Assembly (NCBI GenBank): GCA_016783125.1
Contig: JADHXE010000003.1
Location: 1-54,849 of the forward strand
Reading direction: 5' to 3'
Length of the DNA: 54,849 bases
Source of the DNA: Anaerolineales bacterium
GTDB taxonomy: Bacteria > Chloroflexota > Anaerolineae > Anaerolineales > UBA11858
Position numbers and translations under genes: made by a program. Below, in pieces: positions 34,100-41,217 of this stretch; position 1 is the stretch's first letter, and each line of letters starts with the position of its first letter. Below the pieces are notes generated by a model. That model was not told the origin of the DNA and did not search any database. It worked only from the letters and a program-made list of their open reading frames with translations.

Positions 34100-34381
34100 G
34101 TGAAAATTCGCCAAATCATCTGGCCGAAAGACCGGACAGATCACATAGCCCATCACAATGTGACCCCCGAAGAATTCGAAGAAATATGTTTCGGAGATGC
34201 ACTGGTATTACGCTCAAAATCCGAAGGGAAAAATCCGGTTTATTACGTATACGGGCAAACAACTGCTAACCGCTACCTGCTCTGTATTGTCATTCACTTT
34301 CCAGATAGTAATGGATATCCAATTACGGCCAGAGAAATGAATACTAGCGAAAAACGCCGTTTCAGAAAGCGAAAAAGATGA
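34100..34381 (+). CDS. BrnT-like toxin
   Basis: 93 residues, GTG start. It resembles BrnT/DUF4258-type RNases: a His-rich opening (DRTDHIAHHNVTPEEFEEICF), a beta core (VYYVYGQTTANRYLLCIVIH), and the ending ITAREMNTSEKRRFRKRK, comparable to the ISAR...ER..Y end of BrnT. It overlaps the antitoxin gene by 4 nt, in the toxin-first order of brnTA. Leaderless by its -10 position. Confidence 0.68.
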   Translation: MKIRQIIWPKDRTDHIAHHNVTPEEFEEICFGDALVLRSKSEGKNPVYYVYGQTTANRYLLCIVIHFPDSNGYPITAREMNTSEKRRFRKRKR

Positions 34382-34626
34382 TGAGTAAAATTCCCCAATT
34401 TAAATCTGTTCAGGAAATGGAAGTTTTCTGGCAGAAAAACAGCCCGCTCGATTTTAAAGATGAATTAGAAAAAATGAGTGATCCAATCTTCGTCCGTAAA
34501 TCTGCCATAGAAGTTCCATTACAACCCCAGGAAATGGAAGTAGTAAAAAAGATTGCTGAAGGGCAAGGTCTTGATGACGGAGAACTTATCCGACAATGGG
34601 TTCTTGAAAAACTGCAATTTGTATAA
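34378..34626 (+). CDS. BrnA/CopG-like antitoxin
   Basis: 82 residues (or 81 from the second ATG). The C-terminal half looks like a ribbon-helix-helix DNA-binding unit (SAIEVPLQPQEMEVVKKIAEGQGLDDGELIRQWVLEKL). The N-terminal half probably wraps the toxin. It follows the BrnT-like gene with an ATGA overlap and is ended by a strong terminator. Confidence 0.68.
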   Translation: MMSKIPQFKSVQEMEVFWQKNSPLDFKDELEKMSDPIFVRKSAIEVPLQPQEMEVVKKIAEGQGLDDGELIRQWVLEKLQFV

Positions 34627-34735
34627 TATTTTCTCTATCGGCACGTTGTATTAGAGTATTACTCAGCGCAGGCTTATTCTGGCATGCTTGTGAGGCACAC
34701 ACAGCTAATCGCCAAGAAAAAACTAAAACAAAGCG

Positions 34736-34773
34736 GACAGTCCATCGAATAAACTTGATGGACTGTCTTTTTT
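34736..34773 (+). terminator. Intrinsic terminator of the toxin-antitoxin pair
   Basis: GACAGTCCATC (34736-34746) pairs with GATGGACTGTC (34757-34767), followed by TTTTTT. Confidence 0.88.
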
Positions 34774-34807
34774 GAGCACATATTACCACCTGGGGAAATT
34801 ACTCAAA

Positions 34808-34853
34808 ATCTAAATAGCTTCTAAACAATATCTAAATATGTTTTGTGTATGCT
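34808..34853 (+). promoter_or_regulatory. Activator-type promoter of gtrA-GT2: three 11-bp boxes plus -10
   Basis: ATCTAAATAGC, TTCTAAACAAT, ATCTAAATATG (34808-34840), 7 nt, then TATGCT (34848-34853). It has the same spacing as the GT39 and DUF1566 promoters. Confidence 0.7.
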
Positions 34854-34900
34854 ATTGAAGAAGATTTTCATTCAATCAGTAAAAACGATTTTAGTTAAAA

Positions 34901-35359
34901 ATGAATACAACAATATTCAAACATACACTTTCCACTCACAGATTCCATCTCCCAGTTTGGCTCGTCCAGATCTGGAAATTCATGACCGTCGGCGTTCTCA
35001 ATACCCTCATCGACGCCGCGGTCTACTTCGCCCTGACGCGCTGGCTGGGGTTGGGATCGCTACCGGTGCTGGCCAAAGGCATTGCCTACGCCGTCGGCAT
35101 GACTAACAGTTTCTACTGGAACCGCACCTGGACTTTCAAATCCCAGAGCAATTCCTTCGACACGGCTCAGGACAGGCTCTGGCGGGCAGCCTTCCTGTTC
35201 ACGCTGACCCACATCGCCGCCCTGGGCATCAACGCTGGTGTCATGTACCTGGGCCTGGAGACGTTTAATCTTAGTGAAGTCATCTCCCTCGCCCTGGCAA
35301 CCGGCGCGTCGTTCGGCTGGAATTTTATCTTGAATAAATTGGTAGTTTTCAAAATGTAA
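34901..35359 (+). CDS. GtrA-like membrane protein
   Basis: 152 residues, four membrane helices, GtrA family (WKFMTVGVLNTLIDAAVYFAL; GIAYAVGMTNSFYWNRTWTF; FGWNFILNKLVVF). GtrA-type proteins are thought to flip or hold polyprenyl-phosphate sugars. The segment SNSFDTAQDRLW comes from a repeat of the CTTCGACACGGCTCAGGAC type inserted in frame in a loop. It lies 98 nt before the GT2 gene and is probably in one operon with it. Confidence 0.85.
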   Translation: MNTTIFKHTLSTHRFHLPVWLVQIWKFMTVGVLNTLIDAAVYFALTRWLGLGSLPVLAKGIAYAVGMTNSFYWNRTWTFKSQSNSFDTAQDRLWRAAFLFTLTHIAALGINAGVMYLGLETFNLSEVISLALATGASFGWNFILNKLVVFKM

Positions 35360-35360
35360 T

Positions 35361-35445
35361 GATTCACCGCAAAGAACGCCAAGCACGCAAAGAAAAACAC
35401 AACAGTTTATCTTAGCGATCTTCGCGCCTTGGCGGTGAAAGAGAA
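35361..35445. repeat. TTCACCGC / GCGGTGAA inverted repeat
   Basis: TTCACCGCAAAGAACGCCAAG is answered by CGCCTTGGCGGTGAA, a repeat type frequent in Chloroflexota and cyanobacteria. It lies between the GtrA and GT2 genes. Confidence 0.55.
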
Positions 35446-35457
35446 AAGGACAAAACT

Positions 35458-36189
35458 ATGCAATCATTATCCATTGTTCTCCCCGCATATAACGAAGAAG
35501 CCAACGTGCGCACCACCGTCGCGGAGGTGGCTGGCATAGCCCAAAAACTTGGCCTCGACCACGAGATCATCCTGGTCAACGACGGCAGCCGCGACCGCAC
35601 CGGCGAGATCGGACGCGAGCTGGCTGCTTATATCCCAGAGTTCCGTCTGGTGGAGCACTATCCCAACCGTGGCTATGGCGGGGCGCTAAAGGCTGGTTTC
35701 GCCGCTGCCCGCAAGGATTTGATCACCTTCTTCCCCGGTGATAATCAATTCCGCTTCGAGGAGATCACCCGCCTGCTGGAGCGCCTTGACGACGCAGACG
35801 CTGACATCGTCTGCGGCTACCGCGCCAACCGTCAGGACCCCTTCATGCGCAAGGTCAACGCCTTTGGCTGGAATATGCTCATACGGATTCTGTTTGGCTA
35901 TCTGTGCCAAGACATCGACTGCGGCTTCAAGCTTTTCCGCCGGGATGTGCTCTCGCACGTGTCTATTAAATCCGATGGAGCACTGATTGATACAGAATTC
36001 CTCTCCAGTGCGCGCCGTCTGGGCTGTCGCATCGAAGAAGTACCTGTAACTCATCGTCCCCGTATCGGCGGCGAGGCCACGGGAGCGGATATCCATGTGA
36101 TCATCAAAGCCTTCCGCGATTTATGGGAGCTATTGCAGGAGCAAATCAACGCAACTGGCTACCTGAAGTGGCGTTTTGGACTCAGATGA
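35458..36189 (+). CDS. GT2 glycosyltransferase, polyprenol-phosphate sugar transferase-like
   Basis: 243 residues, a GT-A fold of the DPM1 type: LSIVLPAYNEEANV, EIILVNDGSRD, and DNQFRFEEI; DCGFKLFRRDV fits the acceptor side. No C-terminal membrane helices. It should load mannose, glucose or a related sugar onto polyprenyl phosphate for the GT39 enzyme. AAAGGA lies 8 nt before the ATG. Confidence 0.87.
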   Translation: MQSLSIVLPAYNEEANVRTTVAEVAGIAQKLGLDHEIILVNDGSRDRTGEIGRELAAYIPEFRLVEHYPNRGYGGALKAGFAAARKDLITFFPGDNQFRFEEITRLLERLDDADADIVCGYRANRQDPFMRKVNAFGWNMLIRILFGYLCQDIDCGFKLFRRDVLSHVSIKSDGALIDTEFLSSARRLGCRIEEVPVTHRPRIGGEATGADIHVIIKAFRDLWELLQEQINATGYLKWRFGLR

Positions 36190-36308
36190 TTAAGCAACTC
36201 ATTGGACAATAAATATCTCCACTTATTCAGAGTTTTCCAGGAAAGAGCGCAGTGTATTTGTGCCTTTCCTGGAAAAATTGAGAAAAACATAAATCAAACC
36301 CAAAACAC

Positions 36309-36343
36309 TTCTAAACAACTTCTGAGCATTTTTGGGGTAAGAT
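36309..36343 (+). promoter_or_regulatory. Activator-type promoter of the DUF1566 gene: tandem 11-bp boxes plus -10
   Basis: TTCTAAACAAC and TTCTGAGCATT (36309-36330), 7 nt, then TAAGAT (36338-36343). The first box is identical to the second box at GT39. Confidence 0.7.
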
Positions 36344-36432
36344 AGGGATTAGGAATCAGGGATTAGGAATCAGGTATCAGGGATCAGTGTATCCCTGATA
36401 CCTGATCACCTGATCACCTGATTACCCAATCC
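36344..36432. repeat. Heptamer palindrome in the DUF1566 leader
   Basis: GGATTAGGAATCAGG units are answered by CCTGATACCTGATCACC units. It begins directly after the -10 box, as at GT39. The rest of the 220-nt leader carries TGAAACACACCC (36505-36516) and the ribosome site GGAG. Confidence 0.7.
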
Positions 36433-36562
36433 ACAAGGAGTACCCCATATCCTCATCATGGCGATTTAATTACCTCGTTGGCTTGCAGCCTTTTTCAATT
36501 CGCTTGAAACACACCCAAACCATCCAAGCGAGCAATCTGAATAAGTATCAGGAGAGAGAAAT

Positions 36563-38317
36563 ATGAAATCTAAACTCAGGCACCACCAACGCGTGCAGTT
36601 TGCCCCCTTTAGCATTTTGCTCTTTGCCATTCTTTTTGTCCTGCTCCTAGGGCTGGCATGCAAAACACCTACAACCGAAAGCTCTAATAAGACCCAGGTC
36701 GCTCTCAATGTTCAGGCTACGCGACTTGCTCAGAGTGAAACACAAACTGCCCAGGCTGAAGCCGAGGCAAAACAACAGAAAGAGATCTCTGACCAACAAG
36801 CTACTCTCGACGCTCAAGCCACAAAAGACGCCCAGGCTGATGCGGAGCAGGTCCAGGCTGCGGAAGAAGCGCCCGTGGAGGCAGAATCCGCACCGGGCGC
36901 AGAAACAGCCCCGGCGGAAGCCCCGCCCCCAACAGATGCCGCTTATCCCATCGTAGATACCGGTCAGGTATATTGTTATGAAAACGGCGGGGGCATCCCC
37001 TGTCCCACCGAAGGCCAACCCTTCTATGGGCAAGACGCCCAATATAGCGGGAACGCCCCCAGCTACACCGATAACGGCGACGGCACGATCAGCGACAACG
37101 TCACCGGCCTGATGTGGCAGCAAGACCCCGGCGACAAGATGGGCTACGCCCAGGCCGTAACCGGAGCCGAGAGCTTCAATTTGGCTGGATATGACGACTG
37201 GCGGCTGCCGACGATCAAAGAGCTGTACTCGTTGATCCTGTTCAGCGGCTATGACGTCAGCGGCTGGAACGGAACAGATACCTCGGGGCTGATCCCGTTC
37301 ATTGATGAGGTCTTTGCCTTCGAGTATGGCGATACCAACAGCGGCGAGCGCATCATCGACTCACAATGGGCCACCAGCAGCGTCTACACCGGCACGGTCT
37401 TTGGAGGCCAAGAGGCCATGTTCGGCGTCAACTTCGCCGATGGGCGCATCAAGGGCTATCCCACCGGCTCAGGCGGCGGCCCGAGCAAAACCTACTTTGT
37501 GATTTATGTGCGCGACAACCCCGAGTACGGCATCAACGATTTCGTCAACAACGGGGACGGCACAATCGGCGACAACGCCACCGGCCTGGTCTGGATGCAG
37601 TCGGATAGCGGCAACGCGCTGGACTGGGAAGGCGCGCTCAACTACTGCGAGAGCCTGGACTTCGCCGGGATTAGCGATTGGCGTTTGCCCAACGTCAAAG
37701 AGCTGCAAAGCATCGTCGATTACAGCCGCGCGCCCGATACCACCAACTCGGCCGCCATCGACCCGCTCTTCAACGTCACTTCGATTACCAATGAAGCCGG
37801 CGCGACGGACTATCCCTTCTACTGGAGCAGCACCACCCATGCCAACATGCAAAGCGGTGGGAGTGCGTCTTACGTGTCCTTCGGCAGAGCCTTAGGCTAC
37901 ATGAACGGTCAATGGATGGATGTGCACGGAGCGGGCGCGCAGCGCAGCGACCCCAAGAGCGGCGACCCCTCCGAGTGGCCCACCGGCCGCGGCCCGCAGG
38001 GCGACGCCATCCGTATCTACAACTATGTGCGCTGTGTGATCGGCGGCGTATCGAGCGAAGTCGTCACCGGCGGCGAAGCAGACCCCAATATCGGCGCAGG
38101 TCTGGGTGAACTACCCGACCTGGATAAAGGCCCAGGGCAAGTCCCTGGCGTACAGCCTCCCCCTTCACCGGAAGCCATCGACGCCTGCACAAGCCTGAGC
38201 GCCGGCGCGGCCTGTTCGTTCAACACGCCCATTGGCTCAGCCAGCGGAAGCTGCACGCAAATTGCCGTGCCAAATCTAACGGTACTGGCCTGCGTGCCCG
38301 AGATCGGGCTGCCGTAG
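36563..38317 (+). CDS. DUF1566 (Lcl C-terminal) lipoprotein with Cys4 motif
   Basis: 584 residues. A lipoprotein-type signal (LLLGLAC at ~33), a Gln/Ala/Glu-rich helical stalk (~40-120), two DUF1566 domains (~155-305 and ~325-495) with the hallmark phrases GLMWQ, YDDWRLPTIKELYSL and GLVWMQ, SDWRLPNVKELQSI. The C-terminus has a Pro/Gly linker and Cys542, 551, 564 and 577. It should be anchored outside the membrane; DUF1566 domains occur in surface and adhesion proteins. It is the strongest candidate target of the local two-component system. Confidence 0.8.
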   Translation: MKSKLRHHQRVQFAPFSILLFAILFVLLLGLACKTPTTESSNKTQVALNVQATRLAQSETQTAQAEAEAKQQKEISDQQATLDAQATKDAQADAEQVQAAEEAPVEAESAPGAETAPAEAPPPTDAAYPIVDTGQVYCYENGGGIPCPTEGQPFYGQDAQYSGNAPSYTDNGDGTISDNVTGLMWQQDPGDKMGYAQAVTGAESFNLAGYDDWRLPTIKELYSLILFSGYDVSGWNGTDTSGLIPFIDEVFAFEYGDTNSGERIIDSQWATSSVYTGTVFGGQEAMFGVNFADGRIKGYPTGSGGGPSKTYFVIYVRDNPEYGINDFVNNGDGTIGDNATGLVWMQSDSGNALDWEGALNYCESLDFAGISDWRLPNVKELQSIVDYSRAPDTTNSAAIDPLFNVTSITNEAGATDYPFYWSSTTHANMQSGGSASYVSFGRALGYMNGQWMDVHGAGAQRSDPKSGDPSEWPTGRGPQGDAIRIYNYVRCVIGGVSSEVVTGGEADPNIGAGLGELPDLDKGPGQVPGVQPPPSPEAIDACTSLSAGAACSFNTPIGSASGSCTQIAVPNLTVLACVPEIGLP

Positions 38318-38337
38318 GAATTTGCCCTCACCCCCAG

Positions 38338-38363
38338 CCCCTCTCCCGATTTCGGGAGAGGGG
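38338..38363. repeat. CCCCTCTCCCGA hairpin
   Basis: CCCCTCTCCCGA (38338-38349) pairs with TCGGGAGAGGGG (38352-38363). A related hairpin, CCTCTCCCAAAATTGGGAGAGG, follows at about 38476. Both are common repeat elements. They may also end DUF1566 transcripts although no T-run follows. Confidence 0.6.
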
Positions 38364-38655
38364 TGTCAAGCAAATCTCATACCGGTTGGCAGCCCAACCG
38401 CGTTGGGCGGGTTTGGAAAGACGCGGGCAGCCATAAGAAAACGCCCTCACCCGGCCTGTCGCTACGCTCCAGCCTCCCCTCTCCCAAAATTGGGAGAGGG
38501 ACAAACCTGAGCGCAGCGAAGGTCAGGGTGAGGGCAAAACGAGCAACCTTCAACAAGCAAACCACGAACGCTCGCTTTGCGCACCTTTGGCGAGGACACA
38601 AAGGATCGCAAAGATTTTTATGACAGGGCAATCGCATATGATTGTTAGCTCAAAC

Positions 38656-38764
38656 CCCGGCGACTGGAAGTCGCAGCGACGCTTGCAAAGTCGCCCTGCG
38701 GCGACTGGATTCCAACCTGCGCAGGCAGGATTCGCAAATGTTGCTGCGACTTCCAGTCGCCGGG
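38656..38764. repeat. 22-bp perfect inverted repeat CCCGGCGACTGGAAG...
   Basis: Arms 38656-38677 and 38743-38764 pair fully, with further GTCGCC and CCTGCGCAGG palindromes within. Fills most of the 500-bp gap before the arylsulfotransferase-like gene. Confidence 0.7.
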
Positions 38765-38821
38765 CACGGTGGTGTGATTGTCATAATAATTTGTAAAGGA
38801 GAGGGCCAAAAGGAACACACC

Positions 38822-40375
38822 ATGCACACAAAAAAACTACTCCTAATCACGATAACGCTCATCACAACCCTGGCCTGTTCGCTCGTCTCCGGAGTCGCCG
38901 AACAGACCGAAATCTCGCCAACGACAACCGTTGCGGCCATCAGCGCCGATGAGCCGCCCGCCGTTTCGCAGCCCGAAAGTCAAGCACAACCCGCTTCGGG
39001 TGAGGCGCTGTACCTGTTCGCACCGAACCACTCGACGGATACTTATTTGATGAACAGCGAGGGCGCCGCCATGTACACCTGGACGAGCGTCTACAACCCG
39101 GGCAACGCGGTCTATCTACTGGAAAACGGCAATCTGCTGCGTACCGGCACGGTGAAAACAGACGTATTCGACGCGGGCGGTTCCGGCGGCATTGTACAGG
39201 AGATCGCCCCGGACAGTTCGGTGGTTTGGGAATACCGTTACGCCGACGATCAGGCACAGCAGCATCATGATATCGAGCAGATGCCGGATGGCAATATCCT
39301 GATGATCGCCTGGGAATACAAAACACGGGCCGAGGCCATTGCCGCCGGGCGCGAACCCGGTCTGTTGAAAGGTGGCGAACTCTGGCCTGATCATGTTATT
39401 GAAGTTGATCCTGCCACCAACGAGATCGTCTGGGAGTGGCATATCTGGGATCACCTGGTGCAGGATCATGACCCGGCGCAAGCCAATTACGGCATGGTAA
39501 CCGAGCATCCCGAGTTGATCAACATCAACTTCATCAGCCGCCAGGCCGCCGCCGACTGGAATCACATCAACTCGATTGACTACAACGCCGAACTGGACCA
39601 GATCGTGCTCAGCGTGCATAATTTCAGCGAGATCTGGATCATCGATCATGGCACGACTACCGAAGAAGCCGGCGGCGCGGCGGGCGATCTGCTCTACCGT
39701 TGGGGTAATCCACAGACCTACGACGCTGGAACCGCAGCTGATCAACAATTTTATGTTCAGCACGACGCCCAATGGATTCCTTCCGACTATCCCGGCGAGG
39801 GGAATATCCTGGTATTCAACAACGGTGAAAAAAGATCGCGATCTTATTCATCCATCGATGAAATTACGCCCCCGCTCAATCCCGATGGCTCTTACACCCT
39901 GACCTCTGGATCAGCCTATGGTCCCGAAGCGCCTGTGTGGACTTATGTCGCAGAAAACCCTGCCGACTTCTTCGCCGATCATATCTCCGGCGCGCAGCGA
40001 TTACCCAATGGGAACACACTGATCTGCAGCGGCACGGATGGCGTTTTCTTCGAGGTCACGCCGGAGGGCGAAGTGGTTTGGCGCTATGACTACGGCAGGG
40101 ATGTGTTCCGCGTGATGAAAATCTCCGCCGATGACCCCCGGCTGGCGGGCTTGAACTTGCAGCCCGGCGAGACGTTGAAAGCAGAAAGCGGCCCCAATGG
40201 CCAACCCTCGGGAACAGGACAGCCCCCGGGAAACAACGGCCCACCCCAAAGGGCGCGTGATGCGTGTGCTGACTTGGCCGTCGGCGCGGCTTGCTCGTTC
40301 GAAAACCCCAAGGGGACGGTGAGCGGCTCTTGTCAATCCATCCAGGGGCAGTTAACCTGTGTGCCGGAGAAGTAA
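38822..40375 (+). CDS. Arylsulfotransferase (ASST)-like lipoprotein with Cys4 motif
   Basis: 517 residues. Lipobox TLAC at ~17-20 and a beta-propeller of the arylsulfotransferase family (HHDIEQMPDGNILMIAWEY; VIEVDPATNEIVWEWHIWDHL; ADWNHINSIDYNAELDQIVLS), with conserved histidines that fit the family's active-site ring. The C-terminus has a Gly/Pro linker and Cys482, 491, 504 and 513. AAGGAA precedes the ATG. Enzyme activity is not proven by sequence; it may only be a surface propeller. Confidence 0.8.
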   Translation: MHTKKLLLITITLITTLACSLVSGVAEQTEISPTTTVAAISADEPPAVSQPESQAQPASGEALYLFAPNHSTDTYLMNSEGAAMYTWTSVYNPGNAVYLLENGNLLRTGTVKTDVFDAGGSGGIVQEIAPDSSVVWEYRYADDQAQQHHDIEQMPDGNILMIAWEYKTRAEAIAAGREPGLLKGGELWPDHVIEVDPATNEIVWEWHIWDHLVQDHDPAQANYGMVTEHPELININFISRQAAADWNHINSIDYNAELDQIVLSVHNFSEIWIIDHGTTTEEAGGAAGDLLYRWGNPQTYDAGTAADQQFYVQHDAQWIPSDYPGEGNILVFNNGEKRSRSYSSIDEITPPLNPDGSYTLTSGSAYGPEAPVWTYVAENPADFFADHISGAQRLPNGNTLICSGTDGVFFEVTPEGEVVWRYDYGRDVFRVMKISADDPRLAGLNLQPGETLKAESGPNGQPSGTGQPPGNNGPPQRARDACADLAVGAACSFENPKGTVSGSCQSIQGQLTCVPEK

Positions 40376-40380
40376 CAGGT

Positions 40381-40437
40381 AGGGAAACAAGGGAAACAAG
40401 GGAAACAAGTATTTTGCTCACATGCCACTTGCCCACT
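40381..40437. repeat. GGGAAACAA array
   Basis: Three tandem 9-mers (GGGAAACAA), then CACTTGCCCACTTGC. Lies directly upstream of the response-regulator -10 box. Confidence 0.55.
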
Positions 40438-40442
40438 TGCAC

Positions 40443-40448
40443 TATAAT
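40443..40448 (+). promoter_or_regulatory. -10 box giving a leaderless response-regulator mRNA
   Basis: TATAAT with 6 nt to the ATG at 40455. No Shine-Dalgarno site and no clear -35. Confidence 0.6.
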
Positions 40449-40454
40449 AAACCC

Positions 40455-41150
40455 ATGACCAAAACCATCCTCGTCGTAGACGATAAAGCTAACGTGCGCA
40501 CGCTGCTTAGAGAATATCTCACCGAAGAGGGTTTCCGCGTAGCCACCGCCGAGAACGGCAGAGAAGCCCTCTTCGTGGCGCGCCACGAGCAGCCCGATCT
40601 GATCATCCTCGACATTATGATGCCCGAGATGGGCGGTTACGATTTCATGCGCGCCTACCGCAAAGAGAGCGAGACGCCCATCATCATGCTGACTGCCAAG
40701 CTGGAAGAAACCGACAAGGTGCTGGGCCTGGAGTTGGGCGCCGATGACTATGTCACCAAGCCCTTCGGCATGAAAGAAATGGTGGCGCGCATCCGGGCTG
40801 TGCTGCGGCGAACCAGCCAGGCCGCGCCGCCGCCCAATATCCTGCGCGGGGGCAGTATCACCCTCAATCAAGACGAACACACCGTAAAGGTAGGCGAGCA
40901 ATTCGTCGACCTGACCCCCTCGGAGTTCGATCTGCTGGGGGTGCTGATGTCCGCCCCGGGACGCGTCTTCTCCCGCCTGGATCTGCTGGAAAGATTGCAG
41001 GGGACAGCCTTCGAAGGCGTTGAGAGGACGATTGACGTGCATGTCCGCAACCTGCGCACCAAAATCGAGGCGGATCCCAGCGACCCGCGGCGCATCGAGA
41101 CGGTCTTTGGGGTGGGTTATCGGTTTAGGGGAGTAGGGAGTAGGGAGTAG
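40455..41150 (+). CDS. OmpR/PhoB-type response regulator
   Basis: 231 residues. A receiver domain with phosphorylatable Asp53 (LIILDIMMPEMGG), Thr and Lys switch residues (IIMLTAK; VTKPFG), and a C-terminal winged helix (~130-225, LTPSEFDLLGVLMSAPGRVFSR; VDVHVRNLRTKI-like, ETVFGVGYRF). The kinase follows after a repeat. It is the natural candidate to bind the 11-bp tandem boxes upstream of GT39, gtrA and the DUF1566 gene, since PhoB-type winged helices bind 11-bp direct repeats; this link is inferred. The last residues (GVGSRE) run into the repeat. Confidence 0.93.
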   Translation: MTKTILVVDDKANVRTLLREYLTEEGFRVATAENGREALFVARHEQPDLIILDIMMPEMGGYDFMRAYRKESETPIIMLTAKLEETDKVLGLELGADDYVTKPFGMKEMVARIRAVLRRTSQAAPPPNILRGGSITLNQDEHTVKVGEQFVDLTPSEFDLLGVLMSAPGRVFSRLDLLERLQGTAFEGVERTIDVHVRNLRTKIEADPSDPRRIETVFGVGYRFRGVGSRE

Positions 41151-41212
41151 GGGAGTAGGAAGTTTACTTATTCCTTACCCCCCTACTCCCTACTCCTTAC
41201 TCCCTACCAACA
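41131..41212. repeat. GAGTAGG heptamer palindrome between regulator and kinase
   Basis: GGAGTAGGGAGTAGGGAGTA units are answered by CCCCTACTCCCTACTCC units. It overlaps the regulator stop and ends 6 nt before the kinase ATG, so it could regulate the ratio of the two proteins. Confidence 0.75.
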
Positions 41213-41217
41213 CCACC

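Noticed and set aside
34586..34789. 67-codon minus-strand frame
   Set aside because: Overlaps the antitoxin end and the terminator hairpin, with no ribosome site or family.
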